A stretch of 64,000 nt of DNA from Kitasatospora sp. NBC_00458 (GCF_036013975.1 NZ_CP107904.1:4155001-4219000), one strand, 5' to 3'. Counted from the first letter of the stretch, positions 32,584 through 42,374 are shown. Made by a program: numbers and translations. Notes: a model not told the origin generated them from the sequence alone.

Positions 32584-32856
32584 TGCTGCTCCCAAGCTAG
32601 GTACGGACTCCACCCCGGTACGGGCGCCGCCGAGGCGCGGACCGGTAGCGGTCCGGACCGGCGGTGGGGACCGGGACGCGGACGGACGGCGGCCCGGCGC
32701 CGTCTCCCGCCGTCGAGCATACGTCTCCGGTACGACGGCGGGCGGCGCCGCCGGAGCACTGCCCCGGCCGCACCGCCCGTCGTCGGTCGTACTGCGCCGA
32801 CCCCGCGGGCCGTACAGGCCGTACCGGCCCCGGCCCCCACGGCGGTCGGCGGTCGG

Positions 32857-35800
32857 TCAGCTCCGGCGGCCCCAGCGCCGGCCCTTGCCCTTGCCGCCGT
32901 CCTGTCCGTCGGCCCGGCCGTCCGCGCCGCCCGGCGGGACCGGACCGGCCGGACCGGCCGGGGTGCCCGGGGTGCCCTGGTCGGTCCCGTCACCGCCCCA
33001 GCGGGCCCACTCGTCCCGGGAGCCGAGCAGGGTGTCGGTGAGGCTCGGCAGGTCGTCCATCGGCGTCTCCTCCGCCCAGTCCGGCCTCGGCCGGGACTCG
33101 GTGGCGGGCGGCTGCCGCGGGTCGACCACCGGCAGTTCGCGCGTGCTGTCCACCGGCCGGTCCGCGGGACGCTCCGCCGGCCGGTCCGCGGGCGGGGTGG
33201 CGGCGGACCGCTCGTCCCGCCAGAGGCCGGGCGGCAGCGCCTCGTCCGGGCGGCCGGGCTCGATCCGGGGCAGCACCGAGGTCCGGTCGTCGGCGTCGTC
33301 CGCCGGGACCCGGGGCAGGACGGCCGTCTCGTCCGCGGGGGCGGCCGGAGCGACCGGGACGGCCGGGGCGGCCGGGGCGGCCGGGACGACCGGCAGCTTC
33401 GTGGTCGCCGCGGCGTCGCCCGCCGAACCGGCGCCCGTCGCACCGGCACCGGCCGAACCGGCCGCCGCCTCCGCCGCCCGGACGGCCGCCCGACGGTCCC
33501 GCTCGGAGATCTCCTGCGTCGCGTCCTCGCCGCCGCGTCCCCGCGGATCCACCGCCCCCGTGTCCTTCACGACCCGCAGCTCGGTGGTCACCGCATCGCC
33601 CGGCGCGGCAGCGGGACGCCCCGCGGCCTCCGCCCGCTCGGCCGCCTCGGCGGCCGCAGCGGCCGCGGCCGCCAGCGCGGCGGCCTGTGCCAGCCGGGCC
33701 TCCTCGGCCCGCTGCAGCGCCTCCTCGGCACGGCGGCGCTGCTCCTCCCGCGCCAGCTCGCGCTGCCGCTGGAGCTCCGCCTGGGCGGCCGCCTCGTCGG
33801 CGAGCCGCTTGCGCTCGGCGGCCTCGGCCGCCAGCCGCACCTCCTCCTCGGCGCGCCGCCTGGCCTCCTCCTCGGCCTGCTTCCGCGCCTCCTCCTCCGC
33901 GCGCCTGCGGGCCTCCTCGGCCGCCTTGCGCGCCGCCTCGGCGGCGACCCGCTCGGCCTCCTCCTTGGCCAGCCGCTCCTGCTCGGCCTGCTCGGCCCGG
34001 AGCTGCGCCAGCACCTCCTGCCGCTTCCGCTCGGCGGCCTCCTCCTCGGCCCGCTTGCGGGCCTCCTCGGCGGCGCGCCGCTCGGCCTCCTCCCGGGCGA
34101 GGCGCTCCTGCTCGACGCGGGCGGCCTTCTCCTGCTCGGAGAGCGGCAGCTCCCGGTCGAGCCGGTGGCGGATCGCGGTGGTGACGAATCCGGGCTGCTG
34201 GCTGCCGTCGACGACGAGGTAGCGCGCCGGGTCGGCGGCGGCGAGCGCCAGGAAGCCCGACCGGACCCGCTGGTGGAACTCGGTCGGCTCGGACTCCAGC
34301 CGGTCCAGCGCCTCGGTGAACCGCTCCCGGGCCCGGGTCGGGTCGACGTCCAGGACGACGGTCAGGTCGGGCAGCAGCCCGCCGGTCGCCCACCGCGAGA
34401 TCCGGGCCACCTCGGTGGCGGCCAGGTCGCGGCCGGCGCCCTGGTAGGCGATCGAGGAGTCCATGTAGCGGTCGGTGATCACGACCGCGCCGCGGGCCAG
34501 CGCGGGGCGGATGACGTTCTCGACGTGCTCGGCCCGGTCCGCGGCGTAGATCAGCGCCTCGGCGCGGTGCGAGAGGCCGGTGTTGCCGACGTCCAGGACG
34601 AGGCCGCGCAGCCGCTGCCCGACCGGGCTGCCGCCGGGCTCGCGGGTGAGCACCACCTCGTGGCCCTTGCCGCGGATCCACTCGGCGAGCGCCTGCGCCT
34701 GGGTGGACTTGCCGGCGCCGTCGCCGCCCTCCAGGGCGATGAAGAACCCGGTGCCCTCGGTGCGGTGCGGCGCCGGACCGGTGGCGCCGCGCAGGGCGTC
34801 CAGCAGGTCCCGGCCGAACGGGGCGGTGCCGCGCCGGTCGTCGGTCCGGAGCAGGACGACGGCCGCCAGCACCAGGGTGAGCAGTCCGGCGGTGGCGACC
34901 GCGAGGGCCGCACCGCCGTGGATGAAGGTGAACGAGCCGGGCTCGACCGTGCCGTACTCGACGTCCCCGTAGGCGGCGGCGATCAGCGGGACACCGACCA
35001 GCGCGGCGCCGACCACGGCCCGCAGCACCGCGTACAGGTGCTCGGTGACCTTGGGCAGCCGGGCCTCCTCGACCTCCTGGGCGAGCAGGCTGCGCCCGGT
35101 GGCGACGACGATCCCGGCGGCCAGCGCGGCCAGCACGGTGAGCAGCAGGACGAGCACGAAGTCCAGCACCAAACCGGCCAGGATCAGCGCGACGCCCTCG
35201 GTCAGCAGGGCGAGCGCGAGGAGCCTGCGGCGGGAGAGCGCGGGCAGGGTCGCCCGGGTGAGCCGGATGCCCAGCGCGGGGGCGGCGGTGGCGGCGAGCA
35301 CCAGCAGGCCGTAGCCGATCGGCCCGGCGCGGTGCTCGACGGCGGTCAGCAGCGCCAGCGCGCAGACGCCGGCCATCGCCGCGTACCCGGCGGCGACCGC
35401 GAAGGTGAAGTACGGCGCCGAGCCGGTGCGGCCCTTGGCCAGGGCCGGGCCGGGGGTGGCGTCGGTCGGCGCGCGCAGGCCCTGCAGCGGGGAGTGCGGG
35501 GCCACCGGGACGACGCCCCCGGGCAGCTCCTGGAGGTGGATCCGGACGGCCGAGACGGCGAACAGGGCGGCTGCGCCGAGGGCGGCGAAGGTGGTCTGGT
35601 GGGCGCGCAGCCAGTCCGAGCCGAGCGCCGCGAAGACGTTGTCGAGCAGGGTGAGCGCGACGAGCGCGGCCGCGGCGAGCGGCACGGTGGCCCAGCCGGT
35701 GCGGTGGTCCAGGGTCCGGACGCTGGCCAGGTTGGCGGCGGACGGGCGCCGCTCGGCCGGCGGGGCGAAGGGGTTGGCGGGCGGCAGCAGGGCGGGGACG

Positions 35801-36348
35801 GCCGCGGCCTTGCCGATCGTCCAGACCCGTTCGGCGGCGCCGGTCAGGAAGACGGTGGCGAGCAGCACCCAGGTCGCGGCGCCGGAGGGCTCCGCTCCGG
35901 TGCCGCCCAGCCAGACGGTCCACCACGGGGCGACGGCGATCAGCACGGCGCGCAGCGCGTCCGCGCCGAGCAGTGTCCAGCGCCGGTCGAGCCTTCCGGT
36001 GAGCAGCCCGTGCACCGGGCCGAGCAGGGCGGCGCCGACCAGCCCGGTGGCCGCCAGCCGGGCCGCGAAGACCGCGGCGACGGCGAAGGCGAGGCTGCGC
36101 GGCAGGTCACCGAACTGTCCGCCGAGCGCGGTGGCGACCACCGTGAGGGCGAGCAGCACCAGGAGGCCGAGCCGGTCGGCGGTGCCGCTGATCAGCTGGG
36201 TGGTCCAGAGCCGGCGGTAGGGGCGCAGCCGCAGCAGCGCGCGGACCCGCTCGCCGGTGGTTCCGGCGGGCGCGACCTCGGGCAGGTCGGGCGTGCCGGC
36301 TCTGGCGGCCTCGGCGGCGCTGGGGGTGGGCTGCTCCTCGCTCGTCAT
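32857..36348 (-). CDS. tmk: dTMP kinase fused to MFS-like membrane domain and coiled-coil tail
   Basis: The 1,163-residue fusion has three parts. Residues 35-500 hold about 12 hydrophobic helices resembling an MFS core. Residues 533-735 are a complete thymidylate kinase: P-loop GGDGAGKS (541-548), EPGGSPVG, DRYMDSS (626-632) and a LID-like region. Residues 736-905 are an Ala/Glu/Arg-rich coiled coil with many EEA repeats, followed by a long disordered Pro/Ala/Asp tail. The kinase makes dTDP for DNA synthesis. The same fusion is usual in Streptomyces as far as I know, but why the kinase is attached to a membrane is unclear. It sits between topA and holB. Confidence 0.92.
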   Translation of the reverse strand: MTSEEQPTPSAAEAARAGTPDLPEVAPAGTTGERVRALLRLRPYRRLWTTQLISGTADRLGLLVLLALTVVATALGGQFGDLPRSLAFAVAAVFAARLAATGLVGAALLGPVHGLLTGRLDRRWTLLGADALRAVLIAVAPWWTVWLGGTGAEPSGAATWVLLATVFLTGAAERVWTIGKAAAVPALLPPANPFAPPAERRPSAANLASVRTLDHRTGWATVPLAAAALVALTLLDNVFAALGSDWLRAHQTTFAALGAAALFAVSAVRIHLQELPGGVVPVAPHSPLQGLRAPTDATPGPALAKGRTGSAPYFTFAVAAGYAAMAGVCALALLTAVEHRAGPIGYGLLVLAATAAPALGIRLTRATLPALSRRRLLALALLTEGVALILAGLVLDFVLVLLLTVLAALAAGIVVATGRSLLAQEVEEARLPKVTEHLYAVLRAVVGAALVGVPLIAAAYGDVEYGTVEPGSFTFIHGGAALAVATAGLLTLVLAAVVLLRTDDRRGTAPFGRDLLDALRGATGPAPHRTEGTGFFIALEGGDGAGKSTQAQALAEWIRGKGHEVVLTREPGGSPVGQRLRGLVLDVGNTGLSHRAEALIYAADRAEHVENVIRPALARGAVVITDRYMDSSIAYQGAGRDLAATEVARISRWATGGLLPDLTVVLDVDPTRARERFTEALDRLESEPTEFHQRVRSGFLALAAADPARYLVVDGSQQPGFVTTAIRHRLDRELPLSEQEKAARVEQERLAREEAERRAAEEARKRAEEEAAERKRQEVLAQLRAEQAEQERLAKEEAERVAAEAARKAAEEARRRAEEEARKQAEEEARRRAEEEVRLAAEAAERKRLADEAAAQAELQRQRELAREEQRRRAEEALQRAEEARLAQAAALAAAAAAAAEAAERAEAAGRPAAAPGDAVTTELRVVKDTGAVDPRGRGGEDATQEISERDRRAAVRAAEAAAGSAGAGATGAGSAGDAAATTKLPVVPAAPAAPAVPVAPAAPADETAVLPRVPADDADDRTSVLPRIEPGRPDEALPPGLWRDERSAATPPADRPAERPADRPVDSTRELPVVDPRQPPATESRPRPDWAEETPMDDLPSLTDTLLGSRDEWARWGGDGTDQGTPGTPAGPAGPVPPGGADGRADGQDGGKGKGRRWGRRS

Positions 36349-36466
36349 ACGGTCAGCGTAGCGGTCGGCGCATGGCGCAAAAGAGGGGAGCGCGGCTCCG
36401 GACGGGCGCCATCGCAGGGTTGTGACAGAGTGCGCACACCCTCGTCGCGGGTTGCCCGCGAACGAA

Positions 36467-36501
36467 CCGGGCCCGCGCCGCCGGAGCGGACGCGGGCCCG
36501 G
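36467..36501 (-). terminator. Terminator of topA
   Basis: CCGGGCCCGCG and CGCGGGCCCGG form a perfect 11-bp stem around a 13-nt loop, starting about 17 nt after the topA stop codon on the minus strand. Confidence 0.7.
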
Positions 36502-36517
36502 GGCCGCCGACTGCGGG

Positions 36518-39385
36518 TCAGCCCTCGTCGGTGGCGGCGGTCTTGCCCGCGGCGGCCTTCTTGGCCGTCGTCGTCTTCTTGGCCGCGGCCTTGGTGGTGG
36601 TCTTCTTCGCCGCCGTCTTGGCCGCCGCGGTCTTCGTGGTGGTGGTCTTCACCGCGGTCTTCTTGGCCGCCGCCTTCTTGGCCGGGGCCTTCTTCGCGGT
36701 CTTCTTCACCGGTCCGCGCGCCCGCTTCTCGGCGAGCAGCTCGTAGCCGCGCTCCGGGGTGATGGTCTCGACCTCGTCGTCCTTACGGAGCGTCGCATTG
36801 GTCTCGCCGTCGGTCACGTACGGGCCGAAGCGGCCGTCCTTGACCACCACCGGACGCTCGCTGACCGGGTCGGTACCCAGCTCCTTGAGCGGCGGCGCGG
36901 CGGCGGCGCGGCCGCGCTGCTTGGGCTGCGCGTAGATCGCGAGCGCCTCCTCCAGCGTGACCGTGAACATCTGGTCCTCGCTGGTGAGCGAGCGGGAGTC
37001 GGTGCCGCGCTTGAGATACGGGCCGTAGCGGCCGTTCTGCGCGGTGATCTCCACGCCCTCCGGGTCCACGCCGACCACGCGCGGCAGCGAGAGCAGCTTC
37101 AGCGCGTCGTCGAGGGTGACGGCGTCCAGCGCCATCGTCTTGAGCAGCGAGGCGGTCCGCGGCTTGACGGCGTTCTTGCCCGTCTTGGGCGTCCCCTCGG
37201 GCAGGATCTCGGTGACGTACGGGCCGTACCGGCCGTCCTTGGCCACCAGCATGTTGCCGCTGACCGGGTCCGGGCCGAGCTCGTAGTCGCCGCTGGGCCG
37301 GGCCAGCAGTTCCTCGGCCAGCTCGACGGTCAGCTCGTCCGGCGGCAGGTCGTCCGGGATGTCGGCGCGCTGGCCGGGCTCGCCCTCGACCTCGGAGGCG
37401 CGCTCGACGTACGGGCCGTAGCGGCCGACCCGCAGGGTGATCCCGTCGCTGATCCGGAACGAGCTGATCTCCCGGGCGTCGATCGCGCCGAGGTCGGTGA
37501 CCAGCTCCTTCAGACCGCCCAGGTGGTCGCCGTCGCCGTTGCCGGCCTCGGCGGCGCCGCCCGCGGCCACGCCCTCGCCGGCGCCCTCGCCGAAGTAGAA
37601 GCGCTTGAGCCACGGCACGGACTTCGCCTCGCCGGCCGCGATCCGGTCGAGGTCGTCCTCCATCTTCGCGGTGAAGTCGTAGTCGACGAGCCGGCCGAAG
37701 TGCTTCTCCAGCAGGTTGACCACGGCGAAGGAGAGGAACGACGGCACCAGCGCCGTCCCCTTCTTGAACACGTAGCGGCGGCCGATGATGGTGTCGATGA
37801 TCGAGGCGTAGGTGGAGGGGCGGCCGATCTCCCGGTCCTCCAGCTCCTTCACCAGCGAGGCCTCGGTGTAGCGGGCCGGCGGCTTGGTGGCGTGGCCCTC
37901 GGGGGTGAGCTGCTCGGCGGCCAGCGGGTCGCCCTCGGTGACCTGCGGCAGCCGGCGCTCGCGGTCGTCCAGCTCCGCGTTCGGGTCGTCGGCGCCCTCG
38001 ACGTAGGCCTTGAGGAAGCCGTGGAAGGTGATGATCTTGCCGGAGGCGGAGAACTCGACGTCCCGGCCGTCCGCGGCGCGGCCGCCGACCTTCACGGTGA
38101 CCGACTGGCCGACCGCGTCCTTCATCTGGGAGGCGACGGTGCGCATCCAGATCAGCTCGTAGAGCCGGAAGTCGTCGCCGCTCAGGCCGGTCTCGGCGGG
38201 GGTGCGGAACCGGTCGCCGGACGGGCGGACCGCCTCGTGCGCCTCCTGCGCGTTCTTCACCTTGGAGGCGTAGGTGCGCGGCGCGTCCGGCAGGTAGTCG
38301 GCCCCGTACAGCTGGGTGACCTGCGCACGGGCGGCGTTGATGGCCGTCTCGGACAGCGTGGTCGAGTCGGTGCGCATATAGGTGATGAAGCCGTTCTCGT
38401 ACAGCTTCTGGGCCACCTGCATGGTCCGCTTGGCGCCGAAGCCCAGCTTGCGGCTGGCCTCCTGCTGGAGCGTGGTGGTGCGGAACGGCGCGTACGGCGA
38501 GCGGCGGTACGGCTTCGACTCGACGCCGCGCACCGAGAACGCCGTCTGCTCCAGGGCGACGGCCAGCGCGCGGGCGGCCTGCTCGTCCAGGTGCAGGGTG
38601 CCGGTGCTGCCGGCCTTGAGGCGGCCGTCCTGGCCGAAGTCGCGGCCGCTGGCGATCCGCTTGCCGTCGACGGCCGAGAGCCGGGCGCCGAAGGTCTCCG
38701 GGTTCGCCGCGTCGGCCGGGGTGCGGCCGGTCCCGAAGGTGCCGACCAGGTCCCAGTACGAGGCCGAGCGGAAGGCCATCCGCTCGCGCTCGCGCTCGAC
38801 GACCAGCCGGGTCGCGACCGACTGCACGCGGCCGGCCGAGAGCTTCGGCATGACCTTCTTCCAGAGCACCGGCGAGACCTCGAAGCCGTACAGGCGGTCG
38901 AGGATGCGGCGGGTCTCCTGGGCGTCGACCAGGCGCTGGTTCAGCTCGCGCGGGTTGGCGACCGCCTCCTGGATGGCGGCCTTGGTGATCTCGTGGAACA
39001 CCATCCGGTGCACCGGCACCTTGGGCTTGAGCACCTGCTGGAGGTGCCAGGCGATGGCCTCGCCCTCGCGGTCCTCATCGGTGGCGAGGAAGAGCTCGTC
39101 GGACTCGGCGAGGAGCGACTTCAACTTGCTGACCTGGGACTTCTTGTCAGCGTTGACGACGTAGATGGGCGCGAAGTCGTGGTCCACGTCGACGCCGAGG
39201 CGGCGCACCTCGCCGGTGTACTTGTCGGGGACCTCGGCCGCCGTGCTCGGCAGGTCGCGGATGTGCCCGACGCTCGCCTCGACGATGTAGCCGGGGCCAA
39301 GGTAGCCCTTGATCGTCTTCGCCTTGGCCGGCGACTCGACAATGACGAGTCGCTGTCCGTGCGCGGTCTCGCTGCTCGGGGACAC
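36518..39385 (-). CDS. topA: DNA topoisomerase I
   Basis: This type IA enzyme relaxes negative supercoils. The 955-residue protein has the Toprim start LVIVESPAKAKTI, the acidic loop ATDEDREGEAIAWHL, the active-site tyrosine in GFITYMRTDSTTLSE, and several GRYGPYV-type C-terminal repeats in place of zinc fingers. It ends in a Lys/Ala/Thr tail (AKKAPAKKAAAKK and so on) that resembles histone H1 and is typical of actinobacterial TopA; it aids DNA binding and processivity. The GTG at 39385 is preferred over the 26-residue longer form because the sequence matches the family there and an AG-rich stretch (GGGAGAGAAGAG) precedes it. It is upstream of tmk on the same strand. Confidence 0.96.
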   Translation of the reverse strand: MSPSSETAHGQRLVIVESPAKAKTIKGYLGPGYIVEASVGHIRDLPSTAAEVPDKYTGEVRRLGVDVDHDFAPIYVVNADKKSQVSKLKSLLAESDELFLATDEDREGEAIAWHLQQVLKPKVPVHRMVFHEITKAAIQEAVANPRELNQRLVDAQETRRILDRLYGFEVSPVLWKKVMPKLSAGRVQSVATRLVVERERERMAFRSASYWDLVGTFGTGRTPADAANPETFGARLSAVDGKRIASGRDFGQDGRLKAGSTGTLHLDEQAARALAVALEQTAFSVRGVESKPYRRSPYAPFRTTTLQQEASRKLGFGAKRTMQVAQKLYENGFITYMRTDSTTLSETAINAARAQVTQLYGADYLPDAPRTYASKVKNAQEAHEAVRPSGDRFRTPAETGLSGDDFRLYELIWMRTVASQMKDAVGQSVTVKVGGRAADGRDVEFSASGKIITFHGFLKAYVEGADDPNAELDDRERRLPQVTEGDPLAAEQLTPEGHATKPPARYTEASLVKELEDREIGRPSTYASIIDTIIGRRYVFKKGTALVPSFLSFAVVNLLEKHFGRLVDYDFTAKMEDDLDRIAAGEAKSVPWLKRFYFGEGAGEGVAAGGAAEAGNGDGDHLGGLKELVTDLGAIDAREISSFRISDGITLRVGRYGPYVERASEVEGEPGQRADIPDDLPPDELTVELAEELLARPSGDYELGPDPVSGNMLVAKDGRYGPYVTEILPEGTPKTGKNAVKPRTASLLKTMALDAVTLDDALKLLSLPRVVGVDPEGVEITAQNGRYGPYLKRGTDSRSLTSEDQMFTVTLEEALAIYAQPKQRGRAAAAPPLKELGTDPVSERPVVVKDGRFGPYVTDGETNATLRKDDEVETITPERGYELLAEKRARGPVKKTAKKAPAKKAAAKKTAVKTTTTKTAAAKTAAKKTTTKAAAKKTTTAKKAAAGKTAATDEG

Positions 39386-39918
39386 CTTCGCTCTTCTCTC
39401 CCGGTCGTTACGTGAGCTGGTCGGCGCGGGCAGCACGGGCTGCGCTCCGCCCGACCCCTCCACCGTCCCGGGGGCTGCCGCTGTACGACGACCCCACCAG
39501 CGGAGTGTGACCGTACCCCGGCCACCCTTGTCAAACGGACGGATCCCGCTTTTTCACCGGCAAGGCCGACCGACGCCACTCGAACGGTAACCCGACGACG
39601 GAGGATCGCGCCCTGCGGAGGGGGCTTCGGCGGGTTCCGAAGGATGGAATGACGGATTTCAAGATCTGTCAACGGAGATTCCGGGCGACCTGCGCCGGCC
39701 GGAGGCGGGGCTCGGTGGGCGCGGGGGCCCAGGGACTGCGGGGGCTACCGGGGCTGCGGGGCTACGGAGGGCTCGATGGCCGGGACCGGCCACGAGAGAG
39801 TTGCGCGCGGGCGACCGGCCGGCACCGCGTCGGGCGGTGTCGAGCGGTGGTTCGCGATGGTGAGCGGTGGTGCGCGGGGCCTAGGGCGGCCGTCCCGGGC
39901 GGGGCCGCCGCCGGGCCC
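39386..39918. other. 533-bp topA promoter region
   Basis: On the minus strand an exact TTGACA (-35) lies at 39529-39534, about 145 bp before the topA start; a weak -10 candidate (TCACAC) follows after 18 bp. The rest, up to the 3' end of the DUF3592-like gene, has no recognisable gene. Expression of topA in related actinobacteria responds to supercoiling, so a long promoter region is plausible. Confidence 0.45.
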
Positions 39919-40395
39919 TCAGAGCGAGGAGGCGGCGGCCAGCAGGATCGCGCCCGCGGCCAGGCAGCCCAGGCCGAGCGCCGTCCACAGCAGGTCGGCC
40001 ACCACCGCCCGGGGCGTCTCCTCCGCCGCCAGCACCGCCAGCCGGGGCCGGCGCGGGTCGTACGAGATCCGGACGGACGCACCGGGCGAGAGCCCGGCCG
40101 GGCGGCGCAGCGGAGTGTGGCCGCGCGGCCGGGTCAGCACCACCCCGCCGAGCCGGCCCGGCCCCGCCGGGGCGTCGGCCTGCGCGGAGTACCCGGCGGG
40201 TGCGGAGAAGGAGAGCAGGGGCGCGCTGTCGAGTCCGCCGTGCGGATCGGACTCGGTGACCACCGTCGCCACCGCCGCCACGCCCCGACGGCGCGTCCGG
40301 TGGCGAAGGCGCACTTCGGCGGCGCACCAGAACAGGAGTGCGCCGCCGAAGAGGGCAAGTATCAGGCCCCCGGCCGTCGCCGTCGTCGTCTCCAC
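39919..40395 (-). CDS. DUF3592-like membrane protein
   Basis: The 158-residue protein has an N-terminal helix (AGGLILALFGGALLFWCAAEV), then RLRHRTRRRGVAAVATVV, the basic stretch and beta-strand start typical of DUF3592, an extracytoplasmic beta-rich part (GASVRISYDPRRPRLAVLA) and a C-terminal helix (VVADLLWTALGLGCLAAGAILLAA). The order helix, beta domain, helix fits this family, whose function is unknown. The GTG at 40395 is chosen because it opens the first helix. It lies between topA and the methyltransferase gene on the same strand. It is probably not part of the topA operon, given the 533-bp gap downstream. Confidence 0.7.
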   Translation of the reverse strand: METTTATAGGLILALFGGALLFWCAAEVRLRHRTRRRGVAAVATVVTESDPHGGLDSAPLLSFSAPAGYSAQADAPAGPGRLGGVVLTRPRGHTPLRRPAGLSPGASVRISYDPRRPRLAVLAAEETPRAVVADLLWTALGLGCLAAGAILLAAASSL

Positions 40396-40410
40396 CCCGA
40401 GCCCCCAGCC

Positions 40411-40431
40411 CTGTCCACAGCCTGTGGACAG
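40411..40431. promoter_or_regulatory. Inverted pair of DnaA-box-like sequences
   Basis: CTGTCCACAG and its exact reverse complement CTGTGGACAG are separated by one base. Each arm holds CTGTCCACA, one base away from the Streptomyces DnaA box TTGTCCACA. It starts 16 bp upstream of the DUF3592-like start codon. It may be a DnaA site, another regulator's operator, or a hairpin. Confidence 0.4.
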
Positions 40432-40519
40432 AGACTCACAGCCGGGGGCCAACGCGGGGCAGCCGCAAGGAGTCCGACCGGCGAACCGGGGGACACGGAG
40501 AGGTGAACCGACAGGGCCC

Positions 40520-40575
40520 GGGATGCCCGGGTTCGTGAGGGGTCCTAGGGCCGGGGATGCCCGGGTTCGTGAGGG
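40520..40575. repeat. 22-bp direct repeat with 34-bp period
   Basis: Copies at 40520-40541 and 40554-40575 are identical over 22 bp; each contains ATGCCCGGGTTCGTGAG. They lie between the methyltransferase stop and the DUF3592-like gene. No hairpin of terminator type is evident beyond the CCCGGG core. Confidence 0.75.
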
Positions 40576-40591
40576 TCGCGAGGGGGCGCGA

Positions 40592-42124
40592 TCAGGCCAC
40601 CGGGCGGATGAATCCCTGCTCGGTGAGCAGCCGCAGCGACTCCGGCACCCGGTCCCGCAGCACCACCCGGTCCTCGCCGAGCAGGTGCGCGATCGCGTCC
40701 ACGATCTCGCCCGCCGACAGCGTCCCGTCGCACACCCCGACGAACCCGGCTCCCACCGTGTCCACCTTGGTGGCCCGCCGCATGCCCCGGTTGTGGCGCA
40801 GGACCACGTGCTCCGGGTCCTCCGCCCCGGGCGCGCCGACCTGCTCCTGGACCACCTCGTCGGCCAGCACGTACCGGGCCGCCAGCAGGCCCGCGTCGTC
40901 GTGCGTCCGCAGGAAGTCCTGCCGGTCGAACCACTCCTCGATGTGCGGGCCGAGCGGCTGCTCGACCGGGTGCGGCCACTCCTCCACCCGGACGGTCGGC
41001 CGCTCGGCGCCGCCCGCGCGCAGCGTGATCCAGCCGAACCCGATGCCCTCGACCCCGCCCGCCTCGAACGCGTCCAGCCACTCCCCGTACCGGGCCTGGT
41101 AGTCCCCGCCGGGACCACGGTGGTCACCGCCGTCCCGCAGCCACAGCTCGGCGTACTGGGCGACGTCCTGCACCTCGCGCTGGACGATCCACGCGTCCAG
41201 GCCGGTGCCCGCGACCCAGCCGGACACCCGGTCGCGCCAGTCCTCGCCCCTGACGTGCTGCCAGTTGGCCAGCAACTGGCAGTAACCGCCGGGCTCCAGG
41301 TGATCGGCGGCGGAGCGGACCAGGCTCCGGCAGAGGTCGTCGCCGGCCATCCCGCCGTCCCGGTAGGTGAACCGGCCGGCCGGCGAGATCACGAACGGCG
41401 GGTTGGAGACGATCAGGTCGAACCGCCGCTCCCCGACGGGCTCGAAGAGGCTGCCCTCCGCGGTCTCGGCGGCCTCGAACCCGGACAGCGCCAGTGTCAG
41501 CTCGGTGAAGCGCAGCGCCCGCGCGTTGACGTCGGTGGCGGTGACCCGCTGGGCGTGCCGGGCCGCGTGCAGCGCCTGCACCCCGGAGCCCGAACCGAGG
41601 TCCAGCGCGGACCTCACCGGTCGGCGCACGGTGAGGTTGGCGAGCGTGGTGGACGCGCCCCCCACCCCGAGCACCAGGTCCTTCCGGGCCACGCCGTGCG
41701 CGGTCTCCCCGGAACCGATACCGCCCGCGCCGCCGACCGCACAGCCCAGGTCGGAGACCACCCAGGCGTCCGCGCTCGGCAGCCCGGCGACCTCGTCCGC
41801 GTACGGGCGGACGTCCACGGTGGCCCGCACCAGATCGCCGTCCGGACGCAGCCAGCCGTCGGCCAGGCAGTCCTCGACGGGCAGCGCGGCGGCGGCCGCC
41901 TGGTACGGCACGGGCTGCTGCAGCAGGAAGAGCCGCACCAGCGTCTCCAGCGGGCTGCCGCCGCGGGTCGCCCGCAGCGCCGGCACCGCTTCGCTGCGGG
42001 CCAGTGCGGCGTACCCGGTGGGCCCGAGCAGGTCCAGGCAGCCGTCGGCGGTGTACGAGGCTGCGAGCAGCGCCTCGCGCAGCTTGGCGAGGCGGGTCGG
42101 GTCGAGAACGGGGCTACTGATCAC
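40592..42124 (-). CDS. SAM-dependent methyltransferase, HemK/RlmG-like core
   Basis: The 510-residue protein has an N-terminal winged-helix-like part (DPTRLAKLREALLAASYTADGCLDLLG), a class I methyltransferase core with the SAM loop LDLGSGSGVQALHAARHA, acidic residue in TATDVNARALRFTELTL, and the catalytic NPPF motif in SNPPFVISPAG, then a long C-terminal part with its own winged-helix-like end (VVLRDRVPESLRLLTEQGFI). The NPPF motif is typical of enzymes that methylate exocyclic or amide nitrogens in nucleic acids or release factors. The GTG at 42124 is used. The substrate is unknown. The gene is conserved beside topA in Streptomyces to my knowledge. Confidence 0.82.
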   Translation of the reverse strand: MISSPVLDPTRLAKLREALLAASYTADGCLDLLGPTGYAALARSEAVPALRATRGGSPLETLVRLFLLQQPVPYQAAAAALPVEDCLADGWLRPDGDLVRATVDVRPYADEVAGLPSADAWVVSDLGCAVGGAGGIGSGETAHGVARKDLVLGVGGASTTLANLTVRRPVRSALDLGSGSGVQALHAARHAQRVTATDVNARALRFTELTLALSGFEAAETAEGSLFEPVGERRFDLIVSNPPFVISPAGRFTYRDGGMAGDDLCRSLVRSAADHLEPGGYCQLLANWQHVRGEDWRDRVSGWVAGTGLDAWIVQREVQDVAQYAELWLRDGGDHRGPGGDYQARYGEWLDAFEAGGVEGIGFGWITLRAGGAERPTVRVEEWPHPVEQPLGPHIEEWFDRQDFLRTHDDAGLLAARYVLADEVVQEQVGAPGAEDPEHVVLRHNRGMRRATKVDTVGAGFVGVCDGTLSAGEIVDAIAHLLGEDRVVLRDRVPESLRLLTEQGFIRPVA

Positions 42125-42374
42125 CCCGCCATTGTCCCCCGCCCGGGCGCCCCCGCTCCCCCTCGGCGGCCCCGCGGCGGGACCTGCGGGGAGACCTGCG
42201 GGGGCGCGGTCCCGGCCCGGTCCCGGCGCGCCTCCGGCCCGACCGGCCCGGGCAGCACGAACGCCCCCCGGCCGGTCGGCCGAGGGGAGGGGACGTGCTG
42301 CAGGTTGCAGGTTCTGCGGACTCTGCGGGTCGGGCTCTGCGGTTCTGTTCCGGCTGCCGGTCCGGTGCGGTCCG

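Noticed and set aside
29524..36762. 2,412-residue plus-strand frame
   Set aside because: It spans five minus-strand genes and has the composition of an antisense GC frame, with no recognisable domain.
36422..39415. Large plus-strand open frame over topA
   Set aside because: It is a mirror of the topA frame; topA motifs are unmistakable on the minus strand.
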